DNA of 33,083 nt from contig QBVC01000041.1 in assembly GCA_003058495.1 (NCBI GenBank), positions 1-33,083 of the forward strand, written 5' to 3'. The stretch's first letter is position 1. The number at the start of each line of letters is the position of its first letter. The notes under the pieces are model-generated. The model was not told the DNA's origin. It did not search any database and was given only the letters and a program-made list of their open reading frames with translations. This document shows positions 1 to 7,195 of this stretch, in pieces. This DNA comes from a gamma proteobacterium symbiont of Ctena orbiculata. Its GTDB lineage: Bacteria; Pseudomonadota; Gammaproteobacteria; Chromatiales; Chromatiaceae. The position numbers and the translations under genes were made by a program.

Positions 1-1
1 T

Positions 2-445
2 GGAAGTGGCGTGGTTTCGTATACAAAAAATGGCCAGTTAGTAAATAGCAGGGTTTTGAAACAATGCTCTCATGCGCTCTGCTCTGTTGTCACAATAGTC
101 ACTGCTGATGAGAATGCATCGTTTGCTGCAACAGAAATACACGCAGTTAATACTTCCAGAGGCTGGCTGAGAATCAATCAATTAAAGGTAGATGATAAAG
201 TGATCTACCTGGCCGATAATGGTAAAACCGCTTGTCATACTGTTTTGTCCATAGAAAAGACGCAACGAAGAGAGATGGTTTATAATCTTATTGTTGAAGG
301 TCATTATACTTTCATCACCAGAAGCTGCCTTGCTCATAGTTTTTCATATTTTCGTACGATAAAAATTCTGGCTTATGAGTTCTTGAGGCGTGTACGATCC
401 ACAGTCAACATAGTATGGAGTCCATTTTCGTTTTGGGCAAAGTGA
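2..445 (+). CDS. Hint (intein/hedgehog-like) domain protein, 3' part
   Basis: The frame is open to the left edge, so only the C-terminal 147 residues are present; a GTG at 11 is unlikely to be the true start. The pattern fits a Hint self-processing domain of the kind seen in polymorphic toxins: an ATEIHA block, then GWLRINQLKVDDKV (typically GW..A..L..GD.V), then VYNLIVEGHYTFIT (typically VYNL.V...HTY.V) and a terminal LAHS where active domains usually have VHN. The changed C-terminal asparagine suggests altered or lost cleavage. About 32 residues follow, rich in aromatic and basic residues, with no recognisable toxin fold. The stretch is visibly AT-richer than the nif genes downstream. The Hint call is moderate; a role in a toxin is inference. 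Confidence 0.55.
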   Translation, partial: GSGVVSYTKNGQLVNSRVLKQCSHALCSVVTIVTADENASFAATEIHAVNTSRGWLRINQLKVDDKVIYLADNGKTACHTVLSIEKTQRREMVYNLIVEGHYTFITRSCLAHSFSYFRTIKILAYEFLRRVRSTVNIVWSPFSFWAK

Positions 446-470
446 ATTATACGAAGGCATAAGCAAGGAT

Positions 471-508
471 CCCGGAAAGCGACACTACTGAGTCGTGCGC
501 TCTCCGGG
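471..508 (+). promoter_or_regulatory. Hairpin overlapping the ribosome binding site of the next gene
   Basis: CCCGGA (471-476) pairs with TCCGGG (503-508). After one mismatch, AGCG (478-481) pairs with CGCT (498-501). The 3' arm runs into the Shine-Dalgarno sequence GGGAGG (506-511) of the gene at 521, so folding would hide it. No T-run follows, which argues against a simple terminator. Confidence 0.4.
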
Positions 509-520
509 AGGTCTGTCCTA

Positions 521-901
521 TTGAGGAAACAGTATCATTTCAGATATGGCAAAACTGGGCTGTACGCCTGGGATGTTGATCGTTTGATTGATCTATCCAG
601 GGATATAGAGCCTAAGCTGATTTATCTAGATTCAATAACAGAGTTGGATGAGAATTTTTGGTTTGGTGGCGAAGGTGACAACCCTACATGTAGGGCTATA
701 GCAGAACATGCAAGGCTGATACAAAATACAGATTTGTCCTTTCCAATAATACTGTGCTCAAAGGGCAGAATCATGGACGGTATGCATCGAGTATGTAGAG
801 CGCTTATCGAGGGAGAGGATCAAATCACGGCGGTGCAGTTCGTTATTGATCCTGAACCGGACTTTGAAGATATTCAATCTCCGGATGAACTGCCTTATTG
901 A
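521..901 (+). CDS. ParB-like small protein of unknown role
   Basis: A 126-residue soluble protein. The segment ILCSKGRIMDGMHRVCRAL (about residues 77-95) resembles the signature of ParB/sulfiredoxin-like folds (DG.HR...A), where this loop binds nucleotide or DNA. No HTH domain follows, so this is a stand-alone domain and not a partition protein. The TTG start at 521 is chosen because GGGAGG lies 9 bases upstream. The C-terminus is acidic. It sits between a Hint-domain fragment and a small membrane protein on the same strand, so an immunity or accessory role in a toxin locus is possible, but nothing in the sequence proves it. Confidence 0.55.
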   Translation: MRKQYHFRYGKTGLYAWDVDRLIDLSRDIEPKLIYLDSITELDENFWFGGEGDNPTCRAIAEHARLIQNTDLSFPIILCSKGRIMDGMHRVCRALIEGEDQITAVQFVIDPEPDFEDIQSPDELPY

Positions 902-956
902 AACTGAAAGATTATGTATCGGATACAGAGAACCGGAAGAATTGAGTTGAGTTGAA

Positions 957-1253
957 ATGGTATTTTGGATTCTGTATCTGCTGCTTATGGTCGTTCCTCT
1001 ATTGGTGGTTTTTAAGCGCAAGAACTATTTGACCTTTTTGTTTACATTTTTGCCCTTTCTGATGTATGCGATTTACGACGTGCAATCAGAGTGCATTGCC
1101 ACTAATAACAGCTCTGAAGCTTGCGTCTGGGGCTATCTGCAATATATCTACGCTGCTGTTTTCGGCAGTGTGTTCTACCTATTGGTGTCAGCAGCACAAT
1201 TTTTGATAACGAAACTGAGGGCGAAATCGAGCGATGCGGAGACGCGCATTTGA
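957..1253 (+). CDS. Small membrane protein, unknown
   Basis: A 98-residue protein with three probable membrane segments: residues about 2-19 (FWILYLLLMVVPLLVVF), 24-40 (YLTFLFTFLPFLMYAIY) and 64-86 (YIYAAVFGSVFYLLVSAAQFLI). The charged KLRAKSSDAETRI tail is probably cytoplasmic. The loop between segments 2 and 3 has two cysteines (SEC...EAC) that could form a disulfide if periplasmic. It starts at ATG 957 without a strong ribosome binding site. I do not recognise a family. Its position in a run of small unrelated genes suggests accessory DNA. Confidence 0.5.
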   Translation: MVFWILYLLLMVVPLLVVFKRKNYLTFLFTFLPFLMYAIYDVQSECIATNNSSEACVWGYLQYIYAAVFGSVFYLLVSAAQFLITKLRAKSSDAETRI

Positions 1254-1312
1254 TAGTGTCAGCGCCTGGATGAACGAAATATGAATTCTTGAATGCCAAC
1301 CCTGTGTTTCGA

Positions 1313-1750
1313 ATGAGCATAGAGTTCAACCCAATCTCTGAGTTATCAGAGATAAAAGCGCTTCTGGAAGGCTGTGGGCTCCCTACGGAAGATATGGATT
1401 TGAAAAAATCTCTCTATTTTTACGGCAAGAAAATTGATTCTATGATTGTTGCTGTGGTCGGTTTTGAGATTCTGGGTAGGAACGCTTTGATAAGATCGGT
1501 AGCTGTCTCCGCGGGCTACCGTGGAAAGGGGATAGGCAAAAGATTGGTGAGCTTCGCCGAGTCCACCGCCGCATCAAAGGGGGTTGAAAAACTGTATTTG
1601 CTCACGACTGATGCTCATGACTATTTTTGCGCATTGGGATACAGGTCTGTGAGTCGCGCTGTGGTGCCGGAAGCAATCGAGAATACGCAACAATTTTCCA
1701 CTATCTGTCCCTCAAACGCCCTGCTCATGAGCAAGGAACTCCCCTGTTGA
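1313..1750 (+). CDS. GNAT acetyltransferase, ArsN2-like
   Basis: A 145-residue GNAT-fold protein. The acetyl-CoA loop is at about residues 64-77 (SAGYRGKGIGKRLV, matching the R/Q-x-x-G-x-G/A motif). The C-terminal half, LYLLTTDAHDYFCALGY followed by a conserved-looking R..VPEAI..T.QFS..CP.SA..M.K.L pattern, is characteristic of the ArsN2 family found in arsenic resistance operons. The other residues of an ars operon (arsR, arsB, arsC) are absent here, so its substrate is unknown. ATG 1313 is used; a TTG at 1289 would add eight residues. Neither start has a good ribosome binding site. The family call is fairly firm, the function open. Confidence 0.7.
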   Translation: MSIEFNPISELSEIKALLEGCGLPTEDMDLKKSLYFYGKKIDSMIVAVVGFEILGRNALIRSVAVSAGYRGKGIGKRLVSFAESTAASKGVEKLYLLTTDAHDYFCALGYRSVSRAVVPEAIENTQQFSTICPSNALLMSKELPC

Positions 1751-1891
1751 TTAGAGAAGAACTGCAGGAAAACTCTTCATCGAACCAATTTGCCGAGTGC
1801 GAATCAAACACCGCAGACCCCTGGTTGTGACGGGTTCTCTCGATTTGGGCCGATAACAGGATAGGGATGCAACGGCAGGCGAAGAAATCTA

Positions 1892-2413
1892 ATGAATCGA
1901 CGGACTTTTCTGAAGACTTCGGCTATATCAGGATGTCTCCTGGGTGCAGGCGCTCTCTATTGGCCCAACAGGTGGAAATATATCGTCGTCCACCACAGCG
2001 CCGGGAACTTCGGCAGTATCGAATTTCTGCAACGGGTGCATCGGGAGCGGCAGGCCGGAGATCCCGTCGATGCCATCCCCTATCACTATGTCATCGGTAA
2101 TGGCAACGGTATGGAAGAGGGCGAAGTCGGAAGCGATTGGCGTCAGCGATATGCAATCTGGGGTGCCCATGTATCGGGCAGGAACATGGACAGGAATCTA
2201 CGCGGCATCGGCATCTGCCTGATAGGCAACTACGATCTTGAACCGGTACCTGAAGGCCAGTACATCGCTCTGGTGGCGCTGACCAAGGCCCTGATGACGA
2301 AGTATCAAATAGCGGCCGAGAATGTCTCGGGACATGGCCATACAGAGGGTGAGCTGACCAACTGCCCAGGCAGGTTCTTTCCGATGGAGAGGTTCCTGAG
2401 GGAAATTGCCTGA
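1892..2413 (+). CDS. Tat-exported N-acetylmuramoyl-L-alanine amidase
   Basis: A 173-residue Amidase_2/PGRP-fold protein predicted to cleave the amide bond between muramic acid and the stem peptide in the periplasm. The N-terminus has a twin-arginine signal (RRTFLK at residues 3-8, then a hydrophobic stretch), so export of the folded zinc protein by Tat is likely. Zinc-binding candidates are His34 (YIVVHHSAG), His148 or His150 (SGHGHTEGE) and Cys158 (NCPGRF), the usual H...H...C/D set. Tyr64 and the GNYD segment fit the family core. It is a single compact domain without a cell-wall-binding module. It precedes the nifB promoter region but is not obviously part of that operon. Confidence 0.8.
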   Translation: MNRRTFLKTSAISGCLLGAGALYWPNRWKYIVVHHSAGNFGSIEFLQRVHRERQAGDPVDAIPYHYVIGNGNGMEEGEVGSDWRQRYAIWGAHVSGRNMDRNLRGIGICLIGNYDLEPVPEGQYIALVALTKALMTKYQIAAENVSGHGHTEGELTNCPGRFFPMERFLREIA

Positions 2414-2495
2414 TGGCGCAAAGCGGGTTGTACCCTACTCGATAGTCAGCCTGATTGAGCCCCCATGTCTTTGCCGGACAACGCTGCGGCATCCC

Positions 2496-2511
2496 TGTAG
2501 CGGATACGACA
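2496..2511 (+). promoter_or_regulatory. NifA upstream activator site 1 (nifB)
   Basis: TGTAGCGGATACGACA matches TGT-N10-ACA exactly. Its centre lies about 105 bases before the -24 element at 2609, in the usual range for NifA acting through DNA looping. Confidence 0.7.
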
Positions 2512-2528
2512 GTCGCCCTCCATCAAGC

Positions 2529-2544
2529 TGTATTCAATCCTACA
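2529..2544 (+). promoter_or_regulatory. NifA upstream activator site 2 (nifB)
   Basis: TGTATTCAATCCTACA is a second exact TGT-N10-ACA. It is offset from site 1 by 33 bases, close to three helical turns, so both would face the same side of the DNA. Confidence 0.7.
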
Positions 2545-2607
2545 TCAGTTTCGTTTAGCGTCCGGTAAATCGAAACAATTCAATGAGATAGTCACGTTCA
2601 TAAAAGA

Positions 2608-2624
2608 CGGCACGCTGATTGCAT
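2608..2624 (+). promoter_or_regulatory. Sigma-54 (-24/-12) promoter of the nifB operon
   Basis: CGGCACGCTGATTGCAT has GG (2609-2610) and GC (2621-2622) separated by exactly ten bases, with the TTGCA -12 box intact. Only the first T of TGGCAC is changed. Transcription would start near 2634, giving a leader of about 47 bases before nifB. Confidence 0.8.
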
Positions 2625-2680
2625 CCTCGCTTGTCAAAGCGACGTGAATCCCGCTGGGATCCTATTTTGGAGGCGATGTG

Positions 2681-4186
2681 ATGGAATTGAAGGTGATCGG
2701 TCAATCTACTGAACAGCCCGCTGGGGGCTGCAGCTCTTCCGGCTGCGGCGGTTCCAGCGACCAGTTATCGCACCTGCCGGAGAGCATACGGCAGAAGGTT
2801 CAGGACCATCCCTGCTATTCGGAGGATGCCCACCACCACTTCGCACGCATGCATGTCGCGGTGGCGCCGGCCTGCAACATCCAGTGCCACTACTGCAACC
2901 GCAAATACGACTGCGCCAACGAGTCGCGTCCCGGCGTGGTCTCCGAACTGCTGACTCCCGATCAGGCGGTGAAGAAGGTGATGGCGGTGGCGGCCAACAT
3001 CCCGCAGATGACGGTGCTGGGCATCGCCGGTCCCGGCGATCCCCTGGCCAACCCGGAGCGTACCTTCGAGACCTTCCGCCAGCTCACCGAGAAGGCCCCC
3101 GATATCAAACTCTGCGTCTCAACCAACGGTCTCTCCCTGCCCGAGCAGGTGGAGGAGCTGAGCAAGCACAACATCGACCATGTCACCATAACCATCAATT
3201 GTGTCGATCCCGAAATCGGCGCCAAGATCTACCCCTGGATCTTCTGGAACGACCGCCGCATCAAGGGCAGGAAGGGCGCCAGGATCCTCATCGAGCAGCA
3301 GCAGAAGGGGCTGGAGATGCTCACCGCGAAGGGCATCCTGGTGAAGGTCAACTCGGTGATGATCCCCGGTGTCAACGACGAACACCTGGAAGAGGTGAGC
3401 AGGGTGGTGAAGGCCAAGGGGGCCTTCCTGCACAACGTGATGCCACTGATCGCCGAGGCGGAGCACGGTACCTTCTACGGCGTCATGGGCCAGCGCGGTC
3501 CCACCCACGATGAGCTGCAGGATCTGCAGGACAAGTGCGCCGGCGACATGAACATGATGCGCCACTGCCGCCAGTGCCGCGCCGATGCGGTGGGCATGCT
3601 GGGCGAGGACCGGGGCGACGAGTTCACCATGGACAAGGTGGAGACCATGGAGGTCGACTATGAAGCGGCCATGGCCAAGCGGGCCGAGTACCAGGCGGCG
3701 GCCCTGGCGACCCTGAAGGCGCAGCGCAGCAATAACGGCGAGAGCTTCGTCGCCCTCTCTTCCCTCAAGGTGAAGAAGAGAGAGAACCGTCCGGTGCTGA
3801 TGGCGGTGGCCACCAGCGGCGGCGGCGTGATCAACCAGCATTTCGGCCATGCCGGGGAGTTCCTGATCTACGAGGCGTCGATGACCGACGTGCGTTTCAT
3901 CGGCCACCGCAAGGTCGATCTCTACTGCTCGGGTGGTGATACCTGCGGCGATGCCGAGACCACCCTGCAGAAGATCATCCGCACCCTGGAGGGCTGCGAG
4001 GCGGTGCTCTGTTCCAAGATCGGCTACGAACCCTGGGAGCAGTTGGAAGAGGCGGGTATCCAGCCCAACGGCGAGCACGCCATGGAGCCCATCGAGGAAG
4101 CGGTCGCCGCGGTCTACGCCGAGATGGCGGAGAACGGCCAATTGGATCAACCCAAAACCTCTGCCCAGTTGCAGGTCAGTGCCTGA
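2681..4186 (+). CDS. nifB: NifB, FeMo-cofactor precursor synthase
   Basis: A 501-residue radical-SAM protein that fuses [4Fe-4S] clusters and inserts carbide and sulfur to make NifB-co, the core of the nitrogenase cofactor. The SAM cluster motif is Cys65-x3-Cys69-x2-Cys72 (CNIQCHYC). Residues about 45-330 form the radical-SAM domain, with further cysteines in the C.QCRADAVG block. After a linker, residues about 370-490 form the NifX/NafY-like cofactor-binding domain (VATSGGGVINQHFGHA onward). ATG 2681 is chosen over GTG 2678 because GGAGG lies 7 bases upstream. It is the first gene of the operon behind the NifA sites and sigma-54 promoter. Length and domain order are normal for proteobacterial NifB. 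Confidence 0.97.
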   Translation: MELKVIGQSTEQPAGGCSSSGCGGSSDQLSHLPESIRQKVQDHPCYSEDAHHHFARMHVAVAPACNIQCHYCNRKYDCANESRPGVVSELLTPDQAVKKVMAVAANIPQMTVLGIAGPGDPLANPERTFETFRQLTEKAPDIKLCVSTNGLSLPEQVEELSKHNIDHVTITINCVDPEIGAKIYPWIFWNDRRIKGRKGARILIEQQQKGLEMLTAKGILVKVNSVMIPGVNDEHLEEVSRVVKAKGAFLHNVMPLIAEAEHGTFYGVMGQRGPTHDELQDLQDKCAGDMNMMRHCRQCRADAVGMLGEDRGDEFTMDKVETMEVDYEAAMAKRAEYQAAALATLKAQRSNNGESFVALSSLKVKKRENRPVLMAVATSGGGVINQHFGHAGEFLIYEASMTDVRFIGHRKVDLYCSGGDTCGDAETTLQKIIRTLEGCEAVLCSKIGYEPWEQLEEAGIQPNGEHAMEPIEEAVAAVYAEMAENGQLDQPKTSAQLQVSA

Positions 4187-4197
4187 GGAGATCGATC

Positions 4198-4476
4198 ATG
4201 GCTTACGAGATTATTGAAACCTGCGTCAACTGCTGGGCCTGCGAACCGCTCTGCCCGAGCAACGCGATCCTTGAGGCGCGCCCCCATTTCCTCATCGATG
4301 CCAGGAAGTGCACCGAGTGCGAAGGGGACCATGCGGATCCGCAATGCGCCAGCATCTGCCCCATCGAAGGGGCCATTCTCAACCCCTTTGGCGAGGCTGC
4401 CAATCCGCCCGGGTCGCTGACCGGCATTCCGCCGGAGAAGATGGCCGAGGTGATGGCCGAGATTCAGGCGCGCTAG
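4198..4476 (+). CDS. fdxN: 2[4Fe-4S] ferredoxin, FdxN type
   Basis: A 92-residue bacterial-type ferredoxin. The first cluster motif is Cys9-x2-Cys12-x2-Cys15-x3-Cys19. The second is Cys38-x2-Cys41-x8-Cys50-x3-Cys54, with the longer loop typical of the nif-linked and YfhL-like group. A C-terminal tail of about 30 residues follows. It starts 12 bases after nifB with a GAGGAG ribosome binding site. Ferredoxins directly downstream of nifB are known to feed electrons or clusters to NifB in other diazotrophs, and that is the likely role here. Confidence 0.9.
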   Translation: MAYEIIETCVNCWACEPLCPSNAILEARPHFLIDARKCTECEGDHADPQCASICPIEGAILNPFGEAANPPGSLTGIPPEKMAEVMAEIQAR

Positions 4477-4547
4477 CAAATCCCTACTTAACCGCAGTGA
4501 GGGCACTGCCGGTTGAGACAACCATTCAGATGATGAAGGAGAAGCTC

Positions 4548-4766
4548 ATGGATTACCAAGATCATGAACCACAGCTCCAGCCGGCGCCGGTGACCGGCGA
4601 CAACAGCATCAATCCCGCTCGTCGCTGGTTCAACCAGATCGTGATGCATGCCTCCCATCCGCAGCTGCAGGGTAAGCCCGAATGGGTGCATCTGCCGGAC
4701 CGTGTGTGGAAGCGGAATTCCGCTCTGCTGATGAGCATCCACCAACGCAAACGGATCGATGGCTGA
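4548..4766 (+). CDS. 72-aa unknown protein between fdxN and nifO
   Basis: A 72-residue protein starting at ATG 4548, preceded by AAGGAG with 6-base spacing; ATGs at 4530 and 4533 lack such a site. It is soluble, without cysteines, and rich in Pro, Gln, His and Trp (RRWFNQIVMHASHPQLQ; PEWVHLPDRVWKRN). Its last codons overlap the start of nifO by 8 bases, which indicates translational coupling. I do not recognise the family. Its position inside a nif operon and its good ribosome binding site support a real gene with a nitrogenase-related role, but no function can be read from the sequence. Confidence 0.7.
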   Translation: MDYQDHEPQLQPAPVTGDNSINPARRWFNQIVMHASHPQLQGKPEWVHLPDRVWKRNSALLMSIHQRKRIDG

Positions 4767-5184
4767 ACTGCTCTTTTATGAAAAACCCGGATGCGTGGGA
4801 AACCTGAAGCAGCAGTCGCTGCTGCGCAGCCAGGGTGTTGTATTTGTCATCCGTGATCTGCTCAGCGAACCCTGGTCGGCCGAACGGCTGCGCCTCTATT
4901 TTGCCGACAAACCGGTGGCGGAGTGGTTCAACACCACGGCGCCCGCGGTAAAGTCGGGGGATCTCCCCATCGATGATCTGAGCGAGGCGGAGGCCCTGGC
5001 GATGATGGTCAGCAATCCGATCCTCATCCGTCGGCCCCTGCTCGAGCTGGGGGAGCTGAGGCAGTCGGGGTTTGTTCCCGGCGTGGTTCTGCAGGCGCTG
5101 GGCGTGGAACTGGATCCATCGGAAAAACTGCAGGAGTGTCCGATGCGGGAGGAAGGGGCGATCCCATGCGAGGGACCGGGGTGA
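4759..5184 (+). CDS. nifO: NifO, ArsC-like nitrogenase-associated protein
   Basis: A 141-residue protein of the ArsC/Spx thioredoxin-like fold, matching the nitrogenase-associated NifO group. The N-terminus LLFYEKPGCVGNLKQQSLL has the CxxN-type active-site loop with one cysteine (Cys12) where ArsC has its catalytic cysteine. The later RRPLLELGE segment corresponds to the conserved I.RP.ie of the family. In Azotobacter NifO influences molybdenum allocation between nitrogenase and nitrate reductase; the same is likely but unproven here. It overlaps the preceding 72-aa gene by 8 bases and the following flavodiiron gene by about 19 bases. Confidence 0.85.
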   Translation: MAELLFYEKPGCVGNLKQQSLLRSQGVVFVIRDLLSEPWSAERLRLYFADKPVAEWFNTTAPAVKSGDLPIDDLSEAEALAMMVSNPILIRRPLLELGELRQSGFVPGVVLQALGVELDPSEKLQECPMREEGAIPCEGPG

Positions 5185-6464
5185 ACGGCGATATCGATGT
5201 CTCCCGTCATCGCCACGCCGTGGAGTTTGCCGACGGCGTCTACTGGATCGGTGCCCTCGATCCGACCCTGCGGACCTTCGATATCATTCTCAGCACCGCC
5301 AACGGCACCACCTACAACGCCTATCTGATCCGGGGCAGCGAGGGGGTCGCGGTGGTCGATACGGTGAAGGAGAACTTCAGTGACGAGTTCTTCGCCCGCC
5401 TCGAGTCCGAGGCCGATTACAGCGAGATCAAGGTCATCGTGCTCAACCACCTGGAACCCGACCATACCGGCGCCCTGCCGGAGCTGATGCGCAGGGCGCC
5501 CCAGGCGAAGCTCTATATCTCCCAGCGCGCCACCTCGATGCTGAAAGCGCTGCTGAAACCTTCCAACGACGCCTTCGCATACACCACGGTCAATACCGGC
5601 GACAGGGTGAGCCTGGGTGACCGTACCCTGGGTTTTCTGCATACCCCCTTTCTCCACTGGCCCGATACCCAGTGCACCTATCTGGAAGAGGAGGGGATCC
5701 TCTTCTCCGGGGATGTCTTCGGCTGTCACTATTGCGACAAGCGGCTGTTCAACGACCGGGTCGGCGATTTCCGCTTCTCCTTCGACTACTACTACGCCCA
5801 CATCATGCGCCCCTTCAAGAGGCACGTGATGGATGCGCTCAAGCTTATCGAACCCTTGACCCTGAAACAGATCGCACCCACCCACGGGCCGATCCTTCGC
5901 GAGCGTCCCCGGCGCTATGTCACCCACTACCGGGAGCTCTCCACCTCGAGCCTGACCCGGGAGATCGGCTCCGACGACCACTCGCTGGTGATCTTCTACA
6001 TGAGCTCCTATGGCAACACCGCGCGCATGGCGGAGGAGATCAGCGAAGGAGCGGGAGGGGTGGCGGGGGTGCGCGTATCGATCTATGACCTGGAAGGGGG
6101 GGAGACCGAACCCTTCGTCGATCTCATCGAGGAGGCGGATGCCCTGCTGTTCGGTTCACCCACGATCAATGGCGACGCGGTAAAGCCGGTATGGGACCTG
6201 CTCTCGTCCCTGGCGGTGGTCAACCTGAAGGGGAAGATCGGCGGCGCCTTCGGCTCCTTCGGCTGGAGCGGCGAGGCGGTGCGCATGATCGAGGACCGGA
6301 TGCGTGGTTTGAAGATGCACATTCCCCACGAGGGGTTGCGCGTCAAGCTGATACCCACCGAGGAGGAGCTGGATGAATGCCGGTCGTTCGGCCGGCAGAT
6401 TGCGGAAGTGTTGATCGGCAAGCGCCGGGAGAAGGCGGTAATCGACTTTGCCGATCTGGTGTAA
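5166..6464 (+). CDS. A-type flavodiiron protein (O2/NO reductase)
   Basis: A 432-residue cytoplasmic protein with a metallo-beta-lactamase-like diiron domain (about 1-260) and a flavodoxin domain (about 273-415). Candidate diiron ligands are His95, Glu97, Asp99 and His100 (HLEPDH), His164 (LHWPD), Asp183 (SGDVFG) and His240 (PTHGP), a full set. The FMN phosphate loop is MSSYGNT at about 279-285. Flavodiiron proteins reduce O2 to water or NO to N2O with electrons from a small carrier. ATG 5166 is chosen because GGAAGG lies about 9 bases upstream; GTG 5136 and GTG 5181 are alternatives. Lying between nifO and two [2Fe-2S] genes in a NifA-driven operon, it is probably an oxygen scavenger protecting nitrogenase. 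Confidence 0.9.
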   Translation: MRGTGVNGDIDVSRHRHAVEFADGVYWIGALDPTLRTFDIILSTANGTTYNAYLIRGSEGVAVVDTVKENFSDEFFARLESEADYSEIKVIVLNHLEPDHTGALPELMRRAPQAKLYISQRATSMLKALLKPSNDAFAYTTVNTGDRVSLGDRTLGFLHTPFLHWPDTQCTYLEEEGILFSGDVFGCHYCDKRLFNDRVGDFRFSFDYYYAHIMRPFKRHVMDALKLIEPLTLKQIAPTHGPILRERPRRYVTHYRELSTSSLTREIGSDDHSLVIFYMSSYGNTARMAEEISEGAGGVAGVRVSIYDLEGGETEPFVDLIEEADALLFGSPTINGDAVKPVWDLLSSLAVVNLKGKIGGAFGSFGWSGEAVRMIEDRMRGLKMHIPHEGLRVKLIPTEEELDECRSFGRQIAEVLIGKRREKAVIDFADLV

Positions 6465-6526
6465 GGCTCCTGCAAGAAAACAATTTCGGATAAAAGTTTT
6501 AACGTTAAACATTAAGGTGAATAGCT

Positions 6527-6811
6527 ATGGCTAAAGCAAAAGTAACATTCGAGGATATCGAGCAGACGGTGAACGTGCCTGCGGGAACCCGCGTCATCGA
6601 GGTCTCGGAGAAGATAGGTGCGGGCATCATCTACGGCTGCCGGGAAGGCGACTGCGGTACCTGCATGATGCATGTCACGGATGGCTGGAACAACCTGACC
6701 GAGCCTTCGGTCCTGGAGGAGAAGATCCTCAAGGAGAACATGGCGAGCCGCCACGATCGCCTCGCCTGTCAGGCACAGGTTCTGGGTGACTGTACGGTCA
6801 AGCCGGCCTAA
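6527..6811 (+). CDS. [2Fe-2S] plant-type ferredoxin
   Basis: A 94-residue ferredoxin with cluster ligands Cys38-x4-Cys43-x2-Cys46 (CREGDCGTC) and Cys81 (RLACQAQ), the plant/cyanobacterial spacing. A typical AAGGTG ribosome binding site precedes ATG 6527. The 62-base gap upstream is the largest in the first part of the operon and holds a TTAACGTTAA palindrome but no sigma-54 site. It may donate electrons to the flavodiiron protein or to nitrogenase; its neighbour is the related FeSII protein. Confidence 0.88.
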   Translation: MAKAKVTFEDIEQTVNVPAGTRVIEVSEKIGAGIIYGCREGDCGTCMMHVTDGWNNLTEPSVLEEKILKENMASRHDRLACQAQVLGDCTVKPA

Positions 6812-6838
6812 AAGAGTTTTGTAACGAGGTTTATCAAC

Positions 6839-7195
6839 ATGCCACTGATTACGTTTAGCAACCCCAGCTACAAGGATAAGACGGTCTACGCCGTTGCCGG
6901 TAGTTTTACTGAAACAGTCCTCAAGATTGCCAAGTCCAACAAGATCCCGATCAGTTTCGATTGTGGTGAAGGCGACTGCGGCAGCTGTGTGATCCGGGTG
7001 AAATACCTCGGTGATCGCGAACCGATGGGCTACCACCTGGAAGAGAAGGAGAAGGAGGTGCTGCGCTCGCTGGGCAAGATCAGCAAGGATGAGCTGGAGC
7101 GCCTGATCGTCGAGGACACCCCGAGCGAATGGCGGCTTGCCTGTCAGTTCATCCCCAGGGACGAGGATGTGGTCGTCGAGTACGAGGCGGTCTGA
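6839..7195 (+). CDS. Shethna FeSII-type protective [2Fe-2S] protein
   Basis: A 118-residue [2Fe-2S] protein with Cys42, Cys47, Cys50 (DCGEGDCGSC) and Cys102 (RLACQF). It differs from ordinary ferredoxins by an insert of about 25 residues between the third and fourth cysteines (EKEKEVLRSLGKISKDELER). This matches the FeSII protein of Azotobacter, where a similar lysine-rich segment (KERNVLKSVGKLPKSEEER, from memory) clamps the NifH-NifDK complex under oxygen stress. The function is therefore predicted as conformational protection of nitrogenase against O2. Its stop codon overlaps the nifQ start (TGATG at 7193-7197), so the two are translationally coupled. Confidence 0.88.
   Translation: MPLITFSNPSYKDKTVYAVAGSFTETVLKIAKSNKIPISFDCGEGDCGSCVIRVKYLGDREPMGYHLEEKEKEVLRSLGKISKDELERLIVEDTPSEWRLACQFIPRDEDVVVEYEAV

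Noticed and set aside
446-1891. Integron cassette array
   Set aside because: Small same-strand genes of unrelated type suggested cassettes, but I found no GTTRRRY/RYYYAAC core-site pairs of attC form between them.
2466-2480. A third NifA-like site before nifB (TGT...ACA)
   Set aside because: The spacer is nine bases where ten are required.
3119-4150. Minus-strand open frame opposite nifB (343 codons)
   Set aside because: Shadow of nifB with His/Leu/Gly-rich composition and no family pattern. Others of this kind: 4896-5981, 6512-7402, 9483-10313 and 20163-20831.
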